DNA of 64,000 nt, from positions 650,001-714,000 of the forward strand of contig CP076355.1 in assembly GCA_018798825.1 (NCBI GenBank), read 5' to 3'. The position numbers and the translations under genes are program-made. Every line of letters starts with the position of its first letter. Position 1 is the first letter of the stretch. Below are positions 51,265 through 60,030 of the stretch, piece by piece. Source of the DNA: Ochrobactrum sp. BTU1 (GTDB lineage Bacteria > Pseudomonadota > Alphaproteobacteria > Rhizobiales > Rhizobiaceae). The notes below the pieces were generated by a model. That model was not told where the DNA came from. It ran no database searches and worked only from the letters and a program-made list of their open reading frames with translations.

Positions 51265-53142
51265 ATGACCGCAGATATCATTCTCTATAACGGTGAATTC
51301 ACGACACTTGACCGCACAAATCCCGCAGCTTCGGCTGTCGCAATCAAGGACGGCATTTTTACCGCGGTCGGTACGGATGAAGAAGTGCTTGGCCATGCAG
51401 GCTCTACGACCCGCAAGATCGATCTGAAAGGTCGTCGTGCCTTGCCGGGTCTTATCGACAACCACACTCACGTTGTGCGTGGTGGTCTCAACTTCAATAT
51501 GGAACTGCGCTGGGATGGGGTGCGTTCGCTGGCCGATGCCATGGACATGCTCAAGCGGCAGGTAGCTGTAACGCCCGCGCCGCAATGGGTGCGCGTGGTT
51601 GGTGGCTTTACCGAACATCAGTTTGCCGAAAAGCGTCTTCCAACCATTGAAGAAATCAATGCGATTGCGCCTGATACGCCGGTCTTCTTGCTGCATCTTT
51701 ATGATCGCGCACTTCTCAATGGTGCAGCGCTCCGTGCTGTCGGCTATGACAAGAACACGCCAAACCCTCCAGGTGGTGAAATCCTGCGTGATGCCAATGG
51801 CAACCCGACGGGCCTGTTGCTTGCCAAGCCCAATGCAGGCATCCTCTATTCGACGCTCGCCAAAGGTCCAAAGCTGCCGCTGGAATATCAGGTCAATTCG
51901 ACCCGCCATTTCATGCGTGAGTTGAACCGTCTTGGCGTGACCGGTGTGATTGATGCGGGTGGCGGATTTCAGAACTATCCGGATGACTATGAAGTCATTC
52001 AGCAATTGTCCGACGAAGGTCAGATGACTGTGCGTCTGGCATATAATCTCTTCACGCAAAAGCCGAAGGAAGAGAAGGAAGACTTCCTCAACTGGACGGC
52101 TTCGGTGAAATACAAGCAAGGCAACGACTATTTCCGTCACAATGGCGCGGGCGAAATGCTTGTGTTTTCCGCCGCCGATTTTGAGGATTTTCGTCAGCCG
52201 CGCCCGGATATGGGGCCGGAAATGGAAGATGATCTGGAGGAGATCGTCAGAATTCTGGCTGAAAATCGCTGGCCATGGCGAATGCACGCTACTTATGACG
52301 AAACCATCAGCCGTTCGCTTGATGTGTTTGAAAAGGTCAATAAGGACATTCCGCTTGAAGGCCTGAACTGGTTTTTCGACCATGCCGAGACCATCTCGGA
52401 TCGCTCGATTGATCGTATTGCAGCACTTGGCGGTGGTATCGCCGTGCAGCACCGCATGGCCTATCAGGGTGAATATTTCGTCGAGCAATATGGTCATGCA
52501 GTGGCAGAAGTGACCCCACCGATAGGCAAGATGCTCTCGAAAGGCGTGCATGTCTCGGCAGGTACGGATGCGACGCGCGTTGCATCCTATAATCCGTGGG
52601 TTTCGCTGTCATGGATGATTACTGGCAAGACGGTTGGTGGTATGCAGCTTTATCCGCGCCGCAATTGTCTCGACCGTGAAACAGCGCTGCGCATGTGGAC
52701 GGAAAAGGTCACATGGTTCTCCAACGAAGAAGGTAAGAAAGGCCGCATTGAAAAGGGTCAGTTCGCTGATCTGGTGGTGCCGGACAAAGACTTCTTCAAT
52801 TGCAGCGAAGACGAGATTTCATTCCTGACGTCCGATCTGACCATGGTTGGCGGCAAGGTTGTCTATGGTGCAAACGCCTTCAAAGATCTGGATGACAACC
52901 CAATTCCGCCTGCAATGCCTGACTGGTCGCCGGTGCGTAAATTCGGGGGCTATGCGGCATGGGGCGAGCCGGAAGGTGCTGGCAAAAACAGCCTTCGCCG
53001 CACTGCAATCTCCACATGCGGCTGCTCGAACAGTTGTGGCGTTCATGGGCATGATCATGCGGCAGCATGGGGTTCACAGTTGCCAATCGGCGATCTCAAA
53101 GGCTTCTTTGGAGCGCTGGGCTGCGCCTGCTGGGCAGTTTAA
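51265..53142 (+). CDS. YtcJ-like amidohydrolase with cysteine-rich C-terminal tail
   Basis: A 625-residue amidohydrolase of the amidohydrolase_3 type. The metal motif is IDNHTHVVRG (H67, H69); later ligands are in LNWFFDHAETISD and HVSAGTDATRV. It resembles YtcJ and N-substituted formamide deformylase in length and layout. The last 52 residues are unusual: STCGCSNSCGVHGHDH, then ALGCACWAV, seven cysteines in all with a His-rich patch, suggesting an added metal site. No signal peptide. It is likely co-transcribed with the hydrolase and XapX genes upstream. Confidence 0.88.
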   Translation: MTADIILYNGEFTTLDRTNPAASAVAIKDGIFTAVGTDEEVLGHAGSTTRKIDLKGRRALPGLIDNHTHVVRGGLNFNMELRWDGVRSLADAMDMLKRQVAVTPAPQWVRVVGGFTEHQFAEKRLPTIEEINAIAPDTPVFLLHLYDRALLNGAALRAVGYDKNTPNPPGGEILRDANGNPTGLLLAKPNAGILYSTLAKGPKLPLEYQVNSTRHFMRELNRLGVTGVIDAGGGFQNYPDDYEVIQQLSDEGQMTVRLAYNLFTQKPKEEKEDFLNWTASVKYKQGNDYFRHNGAGEMLVFSAADFEDFRQPRPDMGPEMEDDLEEIVRILAENRWPWRMHATYDETISRSLDVFEKVNKDIPLEGLNWFFDHAETISDRSIDRIAALGGGIAVQHRMAYQGEYFVEQYGHAVAEVTPPIGKMLSKGVHVSAGTDATRVASYNPWVSLSWMITGKTVGGMQLYPRRNCLDRETALRMWTEKVTWFSNEEGKKGRIEKGQFADLVVPDKDFFNCSEDEISFLTSDLTMVGGKVVYGANAFKDLDDNPIPPAMPDWSPVRKFGGYAAWGEPEGAGKNSLRRTAISTCGCSNSCGVHGHDHAAAWGSQLPIGDLKGFFGALGCACWAV

Positions 53143-53190
53143 AGCGCAACTTGTTCGGAAAGCCGTTTCATACGGTTTAGGACGTGCGCT
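53143..53190 (+). repeat. Degenerate palindromic repeat
   Basis: AGCGCAACTTGTTCGGAAA... mirrored imperfectly by ...TTTAGGACGTGCGCT, right after the amidohydrolase stop. It is an eroded member of the hairpin family at 8264-8304. The rest of the 388-bp gap to 53531 shows only one more such element and A+T-rich DNA. Confidence 0.65.
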
Positions 53191-53449
53191 CATTCAAATT
53201 ACCCCGGCGCCGTAGTCGGCGCCTGGGTTATCTGGAGCCAGTGTGGTGGCTCAGCTTACGAAAATCCAATGCAGAACTGATCGCTTAAGTTTTTGGTCTG
53301 TGTAGCCCGCGCGCACGGATTACGACCAACCATGCGTCAATAATTACATTTTAGACAATAGTATCGAAATAATTATTGCAATTGTTTGCAGTGGTGCAAT
53401 GGCGCAATATCCACCCATCGAACAACGCAACAGGCAGAAAGGTGACGCT

Positions 53450-53496
53450 GCAGCATCTCTGTCAAAATTGGAAACCGGTTTTGAGAACAAGATGCA
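53450..53496 (+). repeat. Palindromic repeat overlapping a spurious ORF extension
   Basis: GCAGCATCTCTGTCAAAATTGG... answered by ...CCGGTTTTGAGAACAAGATGC. The same wording as other members of the family. It explains why the frame of the following gene is open upstream of ATG 53531 without being coding. Confidence 0.6.
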
Positions 53497-53530
53497 CTTA
53501 AAAGCCGACTACAGCGTCCGCACACAGAGA

Positions 53531-54517
53531 ATGAAAAGCACTTCCACAATCATCAACCGTCGCGACATTCTGCTTACAGGCGCAGCACTTGCTGCAACGA
53601 TTTCACTGCCAGCCGGTTTGGCTCTCGCAGAAACAACTCAGACCAACACCACCAACATCTCATCCGAAGGAGAAAACACCATGGGCTTTATCACCACAAA
53701 AGACGGCACCGAAATCTTTTACAAGGACTGGGGCTCGAAGGATGCACAGCCAATTATGTTCCATCATGGCTGGCCACTGAGCTCGGACGACTGGGATGCC
53801 CAGATGTTGTTCTTCCTTTCAAAAGGCTATCGCGTTATCGCCCATGACCGCCGTGGTCACGGTCGTTCGGCTCAGGTTTCCGAAGGCCATGATATGGACC
53901 ATTACGCTTCTGACGCCTTTGCGGTTGTTGAAGCGCTTGATCTCAAGAATGTCGTGCATATTGGCCATTCGACCGGCGGTGGCGAAGTCGCCCGCTATGT
54001 CGCCAAGCATGGTGAACCGGCAGGTCGCGTTGCTAAGGCGGTTCTGGTTTCCGCAGTCCCTCCGCTGATGCTCAAGACAGAAGCCAATCCGGAAGGCCTG
54101 CCTATGGAAGTGTTTGACGGCTTTCGCTCAGCGCTTGCAGCAAACCGCGCCCAGTTCTTCCGCGATGTTCCTTCAGGCCCATTCTATGGTTTCAACCGTG
54201 ATGGTGCGAATGTGCAGGAAGGCGTAATCCAGAATTGGTGGCGTCAGGGCATGATGGGCGGCGCAAAGGCGCATTATGAAGGCATCAAGGCTTTCTCTGA
54301 AACCGACCAGACGGAAGACCTCAAGGCTATCGGCGTGCCAACACTGGTTCTGCATGGCGAAGACGACCAGATCGTGCCGATTGCGGATGCCGCACTTAAG
54401 GCGATCAAGCTTCTCAAGAACGGCACGCTCAAGACCTATCCGGGATTCTCGCACGGTATGCTGACGGTCAATGCCGATGTTCTGAACGCTGATCTCCTGG
54501 CTTTCATTCAGGCTTGA
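53531..54517 (+). CDS. Alpha/beta hydrolase, non-haem chloroperoxidase-like, with Tat-type leader
   Basis: A 328-residue protein from ATG 53531, with a twin-arginine leader ([14 protein letters not shown]) ending near ALA. After about 50 residues a second ATG (53681) with its own AAGGAG opens the complete alpha/beta hydrolase ([18 protein letters not shown]). The nucleophile is S147 in [13 protein letters not shown], the acid is in [10 protein letters not shown], the base in [18 protein letters not shown] is the oxyanion region. From the second start it would be 278 residues, the usual size of cytosolic relatives (esterase/perhydrolase). So exported and cytosolic forms are both possible. A strong terminator follows. 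Confidence 0.9.
   Translation: MKSTSTIINRRDILLTGAALAATISLPAGLALAETTQTNTTNISSEGENTMGFITTKDGTEIFYKDWGSKDAQPIMFHHGWPLSSDDWDAQMLFFLSKGYRVIAHDRRGHGRSAQVSEGHDMDHYASDAFAVVEALDLKNVVHIGHSTGGGEVARYVAKHGEPAGRVAKAVLVSAVPPLMLKTEANPEGLPMEVFDGFRSALAANRAQFFRDVPSGPFYGFNRDGANVQEGVIQNWWRQGMMGGAKAHYEGIKAFSETDQTEDLKAIGVPTLVLHGEDDQIVPIADAALKAIKLLKNGTLKTYPGFSHGMLTVNADVLNADLLAFIQA
53667..53683 (+). promoter_or_regulatory. Internal ribosome site and start within the hydrolase gene
   Basis: AAGGAG (53667-53672), an 8-base spacer and ATG (53681-53683) lie in frame inside the gene, exactly where the leader ends and the hydrolase fold begins. This is a better ribosome site than the one before ATG 53531 (CACAGAGA). Confidence 0.75.
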
Positions 54518-54530
54518 ATGTTGAAATGAT

Positions 54531-54566
54531 AAAAGATGCGGCGGGGAGACTTGCCGCATCTTTTTA
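54531..54566 (+). terminator. Strong terminator after the hydrolase
   Basis: AAGATGCGGC (54533-54542) and GCCGCATCTT (54553-54562) form a perfect 10-bp stem ending in TTTTT, flanked upstream by an A-run, 13 bp after the stop codon. Confidence 0.92.
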
Positions 54567-54618
54567 AACTTTTAGCGATAGGTTTTGATTGCTGATTAAC
54601 GGGCAGGGGATGGATAGG

Positions 54619-55020
54619 ATGAATGCGGGTGCGGAACGCGGCGAATTTGTAAGTCTGATTGCGCCAATACTGGAGCCAATGGCATCCGCGCTTGAGTTCT
54701 TCGGTGTCTCCGTCATCATTATCGGCGTGGCCGTTGCAACGCTTATCTATCTCAAGGATGTGTTCGTTGTATCGGGCGAGAATGCCTATACCCGCTACCG
54801 CGCAAATCTCGGTCGCGGCATTCTGCTTGGCCTCGAAATCCTGATCGGTGCCGACATTATCGCTACCATCATTTCGCCGCTCACGTGGGAAAGCGTTGGC
54901 TTGCTGGGCCTTATCGTTCTGATCAGAACCTTCCTCAGCTTTTCGCTGGAAGCGGAGATCGACGGCGAATGGCCATGGAAGCGCCGTCGCCGCGAGCGGA
55001 ACATCGCAGGCGGCGACTAA
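54619..55020 (+). CDS. DUF1622 family membrane protein
   Basis: A 133-residue protein with three hydrophobic helices (LEFFGVSVIIIGVAVATLIY; ILLGLEILIGADIIATII; VGLLGLIVLIRTFLSF) and the conserved YRANLGRGILLGLEILIGAD and SFSLEAEIDGEWPW motifs of DUF1622. I chose ATG 54619, with GCAGGGGA 8 bases upstream; the frame also runs back to TTG 54589. The arginine-rich C-terminus (KRRRRERN) is cytosolic. Function unknown. It converges with the M24 peptidase gene. Confidence 0.87.
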   Translation: MNAGAERGEFVSLIAPILEPMASALEFFGVSVIIIGVAVATLIYLKDVFVVSGENAYTRYRANLGRGILLGLEILIGADIIATIISPLTWESVGLLGLIVLIRTFLSFSLEAEIDGEWPWKRRRRERNIAGGD

Positions 55021-55040
55021 TTGTCATCGAGCGGCTTTGT

Positions 55041-56270
55041 CTAGCCGATGGATAGCAGCTCCCTCGAAAGCCTGTTCATGCTTTGCGCACCGCTTTCGGT
55101 TATCAGAAACTGTTCTTCGATCATCAGCGCACCGAGCCCATTGGCGTAAAACGGTGTTTCCAGCGCCAGCACCATGTTTGGTTCAATCAGCATTTCGTTG
55201 CTGCTTGAGATAAACGGCCATTCTTCAATGCCAACGGCCGCACCCACCGAATGGCCAAAATGGCCGCGATAATATTCGCTGAAACCGCGCTTACGCATGA
55301 TGCCAAGCATTGCCGCATGGACATCGCAGAACCGCGTACCGGGCTTTAACAGCGCTTCGCCCACCGCAAAGCTTTCCTGCAACACCTTGTAGATCTCGCT
55401 GGCAAGCGGATCGGGCTTACCGCAGACATAAGTGCGCGCACCATCTGAAGAATAACCGTTGATGAGCGTGCCGACATCGGCTTTCACAAGATCACCTTCT
55501 TTAAGCTCGGCCTTCATGTCCTGAAGATCAGGGCCGGTCGAGATATAAGCCCAATGCCCGGAAAGAACCTGACCATTCTGGCTGGCTTCCTGTGTGGCAC
55601 CATCAAGCCAGGCTGCTGAAAGCGCATTCAGGCTGGAACCACGTCTGGCGGTGTTCAGCATATTTTCCAGCCCGCTTTCTGCATAATGGGCTGCATTTCG
55701 CAGATACTCGATTTCCCGCGCATTCTTGATAAGGCGCAGGCGCTTGAAGAGAATGGAAGCATCTTGCCACTCAACCGATGGAAGTGCTTTTTTGAGAGCT
55801 GCAAAATCAGCTGCTGGCATGAACTCCAGATCAACACCGATACGCGCTTTGGAAAGCCCACGCTCTGCCAGCAGATCACTTAAAAGCCTGAAAGCTGCAT
55901 CCTGATCAAATGTCTCGGCGCGCGGGCCGACATTGTTTGCCTGCCTGTAGGCCACATTGATGTCTTCAATTGTTCTGGCATTTTCTACCGTCACCATATC
56001 AATCCAGATGCGGTGGGTGCGGAAATCGATTCTGTCGCCAAGATGCGCGGCAGCAGCATAGGCATGATCGCTGATGACCACGCCGAGTTTTGCATTTTCA
56101 TCGGCTGGCACCAGCGCAATTGCCGAACCCGCCCGACCCCACATCGTCGCAACACCGGCTGCAACACCAGTCGCATAGCGGAAGTTTTCGGGCTGAAACA
56201 GCGCAAGCGCATCAAGCCCTGCTGCTCTCAGAAGAGACTGGCTTCTGGTGCGATCAATCTGGCTCATCAT
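55041..56270 (-). CDS. M24 family metallopeptidase (Xaa-Pro aminopeptidase-like)
   Basis: A 409-residue protein. The N-terminal creatinase-like domain (residues 1-165) is followed by the pita-bread catalytic domain with metal ligands: LVKADVGTLINGYSSDGARTY (two Asp), YYRGHFGHSVGAAVGIEEWP (His), and ALETPFYANGLGALMIEEQF (Glu pair). Relatives are Xaa-Pro aminopeptidases, prolidases, creatinase and ectoine or DMSP hydrolases, so the exact substrate is open. It is divergent from a peptide-type ABC operon that could supply its substrate. It starts at ATG 56270 (second ATG at 56267). Confidence 0.9.
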   Translation of the reverse strand: MMSQIDRTRSQSLLRAAGLDALALFQPENFRYATGVAAGVATMWGRAGSAIALVPADENAKLGVVISDHAYAAAAHLGDRIDFRTHRIWIDMVTVENARTIEDINVAYRQANNVGPRAETFDQDAAFRLLSDLLAERGLSKARIGVDLEFMPAADFAALKKALPSVEWQDASILFKRLRLIKNAREIEYLRNAAHYAESGLENMLNTARRGSSLNALSAAWLDGATQEASQNGQVLSGHWAYISTGPDLQDMKAELKEGDLVKADVGTLINGYSSDGARTYVCGKPDPLASEIYKVLQESFAVGEALLKPGTRFCDVHAAMLGIMRKRGFSEYYRGHFGHSVGAAVGIEEWPFISSSNEMLIEPNMVLALETPFYANGLGALMIEEQFLITESGAQSMNRLSRELLSIG

Positions 56271-56573
56271 GTTCTCTCAATGCGATTTAGGATGCAATTT
56301 CGGCCACTGGATCAACAGGCCGCAATTCTACATCTCCAGCCTTTGGTTTGTAGTCGTTTATATAAGAGCGAGTGGCTTGATAACTCAATTTTGGCTGTTG
56401 ATAGTATCAGCCTATGGTGAAGGATAAATCATCTACCAGTTTTGTTTATTATAGAATAAACTTCTAAAGAATCCCCGGATAGCACAGCTGCACCGCTTAT
56501 CGATGCTCTGACGGTCGCTGTATAACCTGTATCAACTGAGGGCCTTGTGGCGACCTCGAAGCAGGAGAATAAA
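56271..56573. promoter_or_regulatory. Divergent promoter region, peptidase and ABC operon
   Basis: 303 bp between divergent genes, with an A+T-rich block around 56430-56470 (GTTTATTATAGAATAAACTT, which contains the inverse pair GTTTATT/AATAAAC). That short palindrome (56443-56461) might be an operator. No gene is seen. Confidence 0.5.
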
Positions 56574-58100
56574 ATGAGCGGTTTGACCATTCGTAATCGC
56601 AAAATGAATTTTAGCAACTGGGGTCTTACGACAGCGCTAAGCGTTGCGCTCGCATTCGGCTCGTTCGCTCAGGCTCATGCGCAGCAAAGCAACCCCGATG
56701 CCACCATTAATATCGGATCGCTCTACGAGCCGCAGAACCTCGATAACACTGCCGGCGCAGGTCAGGGCATCAATGAAGCCTTTAACGGCAACGTTTATGA
56801 AGCGCTGTTCCGCCTGGACGACAATGGCACAGTTGAGCCGGTTCTTTCCAAGGACTACACGGTCAGCGACGATGGTTTGACTTACACGTTCAAGCTTCAG
56901 CCCGGCGTCAAGTTCCATTCGGGTGCACCGCTGACCTCGAAGGACGTCAAGTTCTCCATCGAGCGTGTTGCAGCGCCTGAATCCAAAAGCTCGCGCAAAA
57001 GCAGCCTCAAGACCATTACAGGCATCGAAACGCCAGATGATGAAACTGTCGTCGTCAAGCTTTCGTCCCGCTCGATCTCGCTGCCATACAATCTCAGCTA
57101 TGTCTGGGTTGTGAATGACGATGCGACCGATTTCCAATCGAAGGAAGATGGTACTGGACCTTACGCGCTGGAAGACTGGCGCCGCGGTTCATCGCTCGCC
57201 ATCAAACGCTTTGACGGTTACTGGGGCACCAAGCCGAAAAACGAAGAGGTTGTCTTCCAGTATTTCACCGATGCAAGCGCACTCAACAATGCGCTTCTGA
57301 CTGGCTCGGTTGACATCGTCACCTCGGTTCAAAGCCCGGATTCCCTGGCTCAGTTCAAAGACAATCCTGACTTTACCGTCAGTGAAGGCAAGTCCACGAC
57401 CAAGCTGCTTCTTGCTTATAACGACCGCGTCGCACCTTTCGACAATGTAAAGGTTCGTAAGGCGCTGGCGCGTGCCATCGACGACAAGAAGCTGCTGAAC
57501 GCCGTTTGGGGCGACTATGGCACATTGATCGGCTCGTTCGTTCCACCAACAGATCCCTGGTATGTCGATCTGACCGGGGACGATGCCTATAATCCTGAAA
57601 GCGCCAAGGAGCTTTTGAAGGAAGCGGGCTATCCGAATGGCTTCAGCTTCACCATCGATACGCCGAACTATGACCCGCACCCGATTGCAGCGCAGTTCAT
57701 CCAGAGCGAACTGGCCAAAATCGGCGTGAAGGTTAACATCAACATCATCACGGCCAATGAGTGGTACACGAAGGTCTATAAGGCGCATGATTTCCAGGCG
57801 ACCTTGCAGGAGCATGTGAACCACCGCGATATCGTATTCTACGGCAATCCGGATTTCTATTGGGGATATAACAACCCGAAGGTTATTGATCTTATCAAGG
57901 AAGCCGAAGCAAGCTCCACCACCGATGAACAGACGGCCAAGCTGACCGAAGCCAACAAGATCATTGCAGAAGATGCAGCCAGCAACTGGTTCTACCTCTA
58001 TCCGCAGATAGTGGTCTCAAAAAAGTCAGTCAGCGGCTATCCGGTCAATGGTCTGAACTCACAGTTCTTCGCCTATGATATTGAGAAAACAGACAACTAA
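56574..58100 (+). CDS. Peptide-type ABC transporter substrate-binding protein
   Basis: A 508-residue family-5 binding protein. ATG 56574 follows GCAGGAGAATAAA. The signal peptide ends AHA-QQ; INIGSLYEPQNLDNTAGAGQ, TYTFKLQPGVKFHSGAPL, DGTGPYALEDWRRGSSLAIKR and the lobe II EAGYPNGFSFTIDT are typical. It is followed by a hairpin, then two permeases and two ATPases, making a complete importer. The lower similarity to the pair at 22338-25620 indicates a separate system. A peptide or peptide-like ligand fits with the divergent M24 aminopeptidase. Confidence 0.93.
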   Translation: MSGLTIRNRKMNFSNWGLTTALSVALAFGSFAQAHAQQSNPDATINIGSLYEPQNLDNTAGAGQGINEAFNGNVYEALFRLDDNGTVEPVLSKDYTVSDDGLTYTFKLQPGVKFHSGAPLTSKDVKFSIERVAAPESKSSRKSSLKTITGIETPDDETVVVKLSSRSISLPYNLSYVWVVNDDATDFQSKEDGTGPYALEDWRRGSSLAIKRFDGYWGTKPKNEEVVFQYFTDASALNNALLTGSVDIVTSVQSPDSLAQFKDNPDFTVSEGKSTTKLLLAYNDRVAPFDNVKVRKALARAIDDKKLLNAVWGDYGTLIGSFVPPTDPWYVDLTGDDAYNPESAKELLKEAGYPNGFSFTIDTPNYDPHPIAAQFIQSELAKIGVKVNINIITANEWYTKVYKAHDFQATLQEHVNHRDIVFYGNPDFYWGYNNPKVIDLIKEAEASSTTDEQTAKLTEANKIIAEDAASNWFYLYPQIVVSKKSVSGYPVNGLNSQFFAYDIEKTDN

Positions 58101-58139
58101 TCAGCTGTCCATAATCGAGAACTGATACTCGACACGAAG

Positions 58140-58166
58140 CGCCGCCTGAATTATTTTCAGGCGGCG
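58140..58166 (+). other. Intra-operon stem-loop after the binding-protein gene
   Basis: CGCCGCCTGAA (58140-58150) and TTCAGGCGGCG (58156-58166) form an 11-bp stem with a 5-nt loop. No T-run follows, so partial termination or 3' protection of the abundant binding-protein mRNA is more likely than full termination. Confidence 0.75.
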
Positions 58167-58222
58167 TTATCGCATATTCAAGAGGGTAAAAAGCTGCCCC
58201 TCATGCCCGAGAGGTATTCGCC

Positions 58223-59188
58223 ATTCTTGCCTATATTTTGCGCCGTTCGGCCATTCTGATCCTGTCGGTATTCGTTGCAGCTATCGTTCTGTTCTTGCTG
58301 CTGCGCCTTTTGCCGGGTGATCCAGCAAATGCATTGGTTTCGGTTGGTGCTGACGCCGCGCAGATTGAAGCTGCGCGTAAACAGGTCGGCTCCGACCTCC
58401 CGCTCTATCAGCAATTCACACAGTTCATCGGCTCACTTGTGCGCTTTGACCTCGGCAATTCCTTTGTCAGCGGCGCGCCGGTTTTGACTGAAATCGGCAA
58501 ACGCCTGATCGTGACGCTGCCACTGACACTGATGGCTTTCGTGCTGGCGATCATCATTGCCGTGCCACTCGGCATCCTGTCGGTCGTGCGTCAGAAAAGC
58601 TGGTATGGCTCGATCATTTCAGTGATCTCACAATTGGGCATCGCCGTGCCAGTTTTCTGGATCGGCATTCTTCTCGTCTGGGTGTTCGCGGTGAAATTGC
58701 GCATGTTTCCATCGGGTGGTTTTCCATCGCGTGGATGGCAATCAGCACCTGCTGCATTTCAGTCACTGACATTGCCGGTCATCACTATTGCCATCGTCAT
58801 GTCGGCATCGCTTATCCGCTATGTTCGTTCTGCAACACAGGATGTATTGGGCAGCGATTATCTGCGCACTGCGCGCGCGCTGGGCTCCACGTTCTCGCAA
58901 GCGCTGATCCGTCATGGCATCCGCAATGGCGCGGTTCCTGTGATTTCGATCCTCGGTATCGAACTCGCTTCAACGCTTCTCGGCGCTGTGGTGGTAGAGC
59001 GCGTTTTCTCGCTCCCCGGCCTCGGCTCCATGCTACTTTTGGGTATCGAGCAGCGTGATTATCCAAATGTGCAAGGCGTTCTGTTTGTCTCTACTTTGCT
59101 GGTTCTTCTGGTCGGCTTCGCTGCCGATCTGGTGCAACGTTTGATCGATCCGCGATTGCGCAGCCGGTCGGCGGGAGGCCGCGCATGA
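58223..59188 (+). CDS. Peptide-type ABC transporter permease, DppB type, apparent ATT start
   Basis: A permease of about 321 residues with FVAAIVLFLLLRLLPGDPANA near the N-terminus, FDLGNSFVSGAPVL, EAA region ARALGSTFSQALIRHGIRNGAVP and the LIDPRLR end. DppB proteins usually begin M-x-x-Y-I-L-R-R. Here the equivalent codons read ATT CTT GCC TAT ATT TTG CGC CGT, so an ATT at 58223 occupies the methionine position, 8 bases after GAGAGG. No ATG or GTG is in frame nearby; the first ordinary start, TTG 58238, has no ribosome site and would cut the motif. It overlaps the next gene as ATGA. Confidence 0.88.
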   Translation: MLAYILRRSAILILSVFVAAIVLFLLLRLLPGDPANALVSVGADAAQIEAARKQVGSDLPLYQQFTQFIGSLVRFDLGNSFVSGAPVLTEIGKRLIVTLPLTLMAFVLAIIIAVPLGILSVVRQKSWYGSIISVISQLGIAVPVFWIGILLVWVFAVKLRMFPSGGFPSRGWQSAPAAFQSLTLPVITIAIVMSASLIRYVRSATQDVLGSDYLRTARALGSTFSQALIRHGIRNGAVPVISILGIELASTLLGAVVVERVFSLPGLGSMLLLGIEQRDYPNVQGVLFVSTLLVLLVGFAADLVQRLIDPRLRSRSAGGRA

Positions 59189-60030
59189 GCAGCGTCACCC
59201 CATCTTCGCAACGTTTCCGATTGCCTTGGCCGCTCGTAGTCGGCGGTATTCTTGTTGGCATTCATGTCGTTGTTGCACTGCTTAGCCTGTTCTGGACGCC
59301 TTATGGGGTCGGTGACATGGTTGGTGGACGGCTGGCAGCGCCATCATGGGAACACTGGGCCGGCACAGACCGGTTGGGTCGCGATTTGATGACACAGATC
59401 ATGGTCGGCTCACGCATCGCGCTTTTTGTCGGGCTCGGAGCCGTCGCTATCAGCGCTGTGATCGGCGTCACCATCGGCGTTCTGGCTGCTTTTGCGACGC
59501 AGACACTCGACGATATGCTGGCTGCAACGCTCGATATTCTGATTGCTTTTCCGACGTTGTTGCTTGCCATGCTGATCGTCGCTTCAAGCGATGGCGCAAG
59601 CCTTTCGACCGCTATTCTCGCAATCGGCATTGCTGCATCAGCCATCGTCGCGCGCTTGACCCGCATTCTCGCCAAACGCGTTCTGGCGATGGATTATGTC
59701 ACAGCGTCGCGCATTTCGGGCACTTCGTGGCTTGGTGTCGTTCGTATCCATGTGCTGCCGAACATCTGGCCGACACTGATTGTCAATTTCGCGCTGCAGT
59801 TCGGGCTCGCCGTGATTGCCGAAGCTTCATTGTCTTATCTTGGGCTTGGCGCGCCACCACCAAACGCGTCCTGGGGACGATTGCTGCAGGAAGCGCAGGC
59901 TTCGGTTTATACAGCTCCCTTCGGTGCAATCGCACCGGGTCTGGCGCTCGTTTCGCTCGTCATCGGGCTTAATCTTTTTGCAGATGGTTTGCGCGATGTG
60001 GCCGATCCAACGCGGAGGAGGCAACAATGA
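59185..60030 (+). CDS. Peptide-type ABC transporter permease, DppC type
   Basis: A 281-residue permease with the DppC marker HWAGTDRLGRDLMTQIMVGSR, helices at about 20-40 and 80-280, an EAA loop near DYVTASRISGTSWLGVVRIHV, and SYLGLGAPPPNASWGRLLQEA near the C-terminus. Its start and stop both form ATGA overlaps with neighbours, so all four membrane and ATPase subunits are translationally coupled. Confidence 0.93.
   Translation: MSSVTPSSQRFRLPWPLVVGGILVGIHVVVALLSLFWTPYGVGDMVGGRLAAPSWEHWAGTDRLGRDLMTQIMVGSRIALFVGLGAVAISAVIGVTIGVLAAFATQTLDDMLAATLDILIAFPTLLLAMLIVASSDGASLSTAILAIGIAASAIVARLTRILAKRVLAMDYVTASRISGTSWLGVVRIHVLPNIWPTLIVNFALQFGLAVIAEASLSYLGLGAPPPNASWGRLLQEAQASVYTAPFGAIAPGLALVSLVIGLNLFADGLRDVADPTRRRQQ

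Noticed and set aside
51046..52551. A 501-codon open frame on the minus strand opposite the XapX and amidohydrolase genes
   Set aside because: The plus strand encodes well-recognised protein families over the same bases. The antisense frame has no recognisable motif and arises from codon bias of the real gene.
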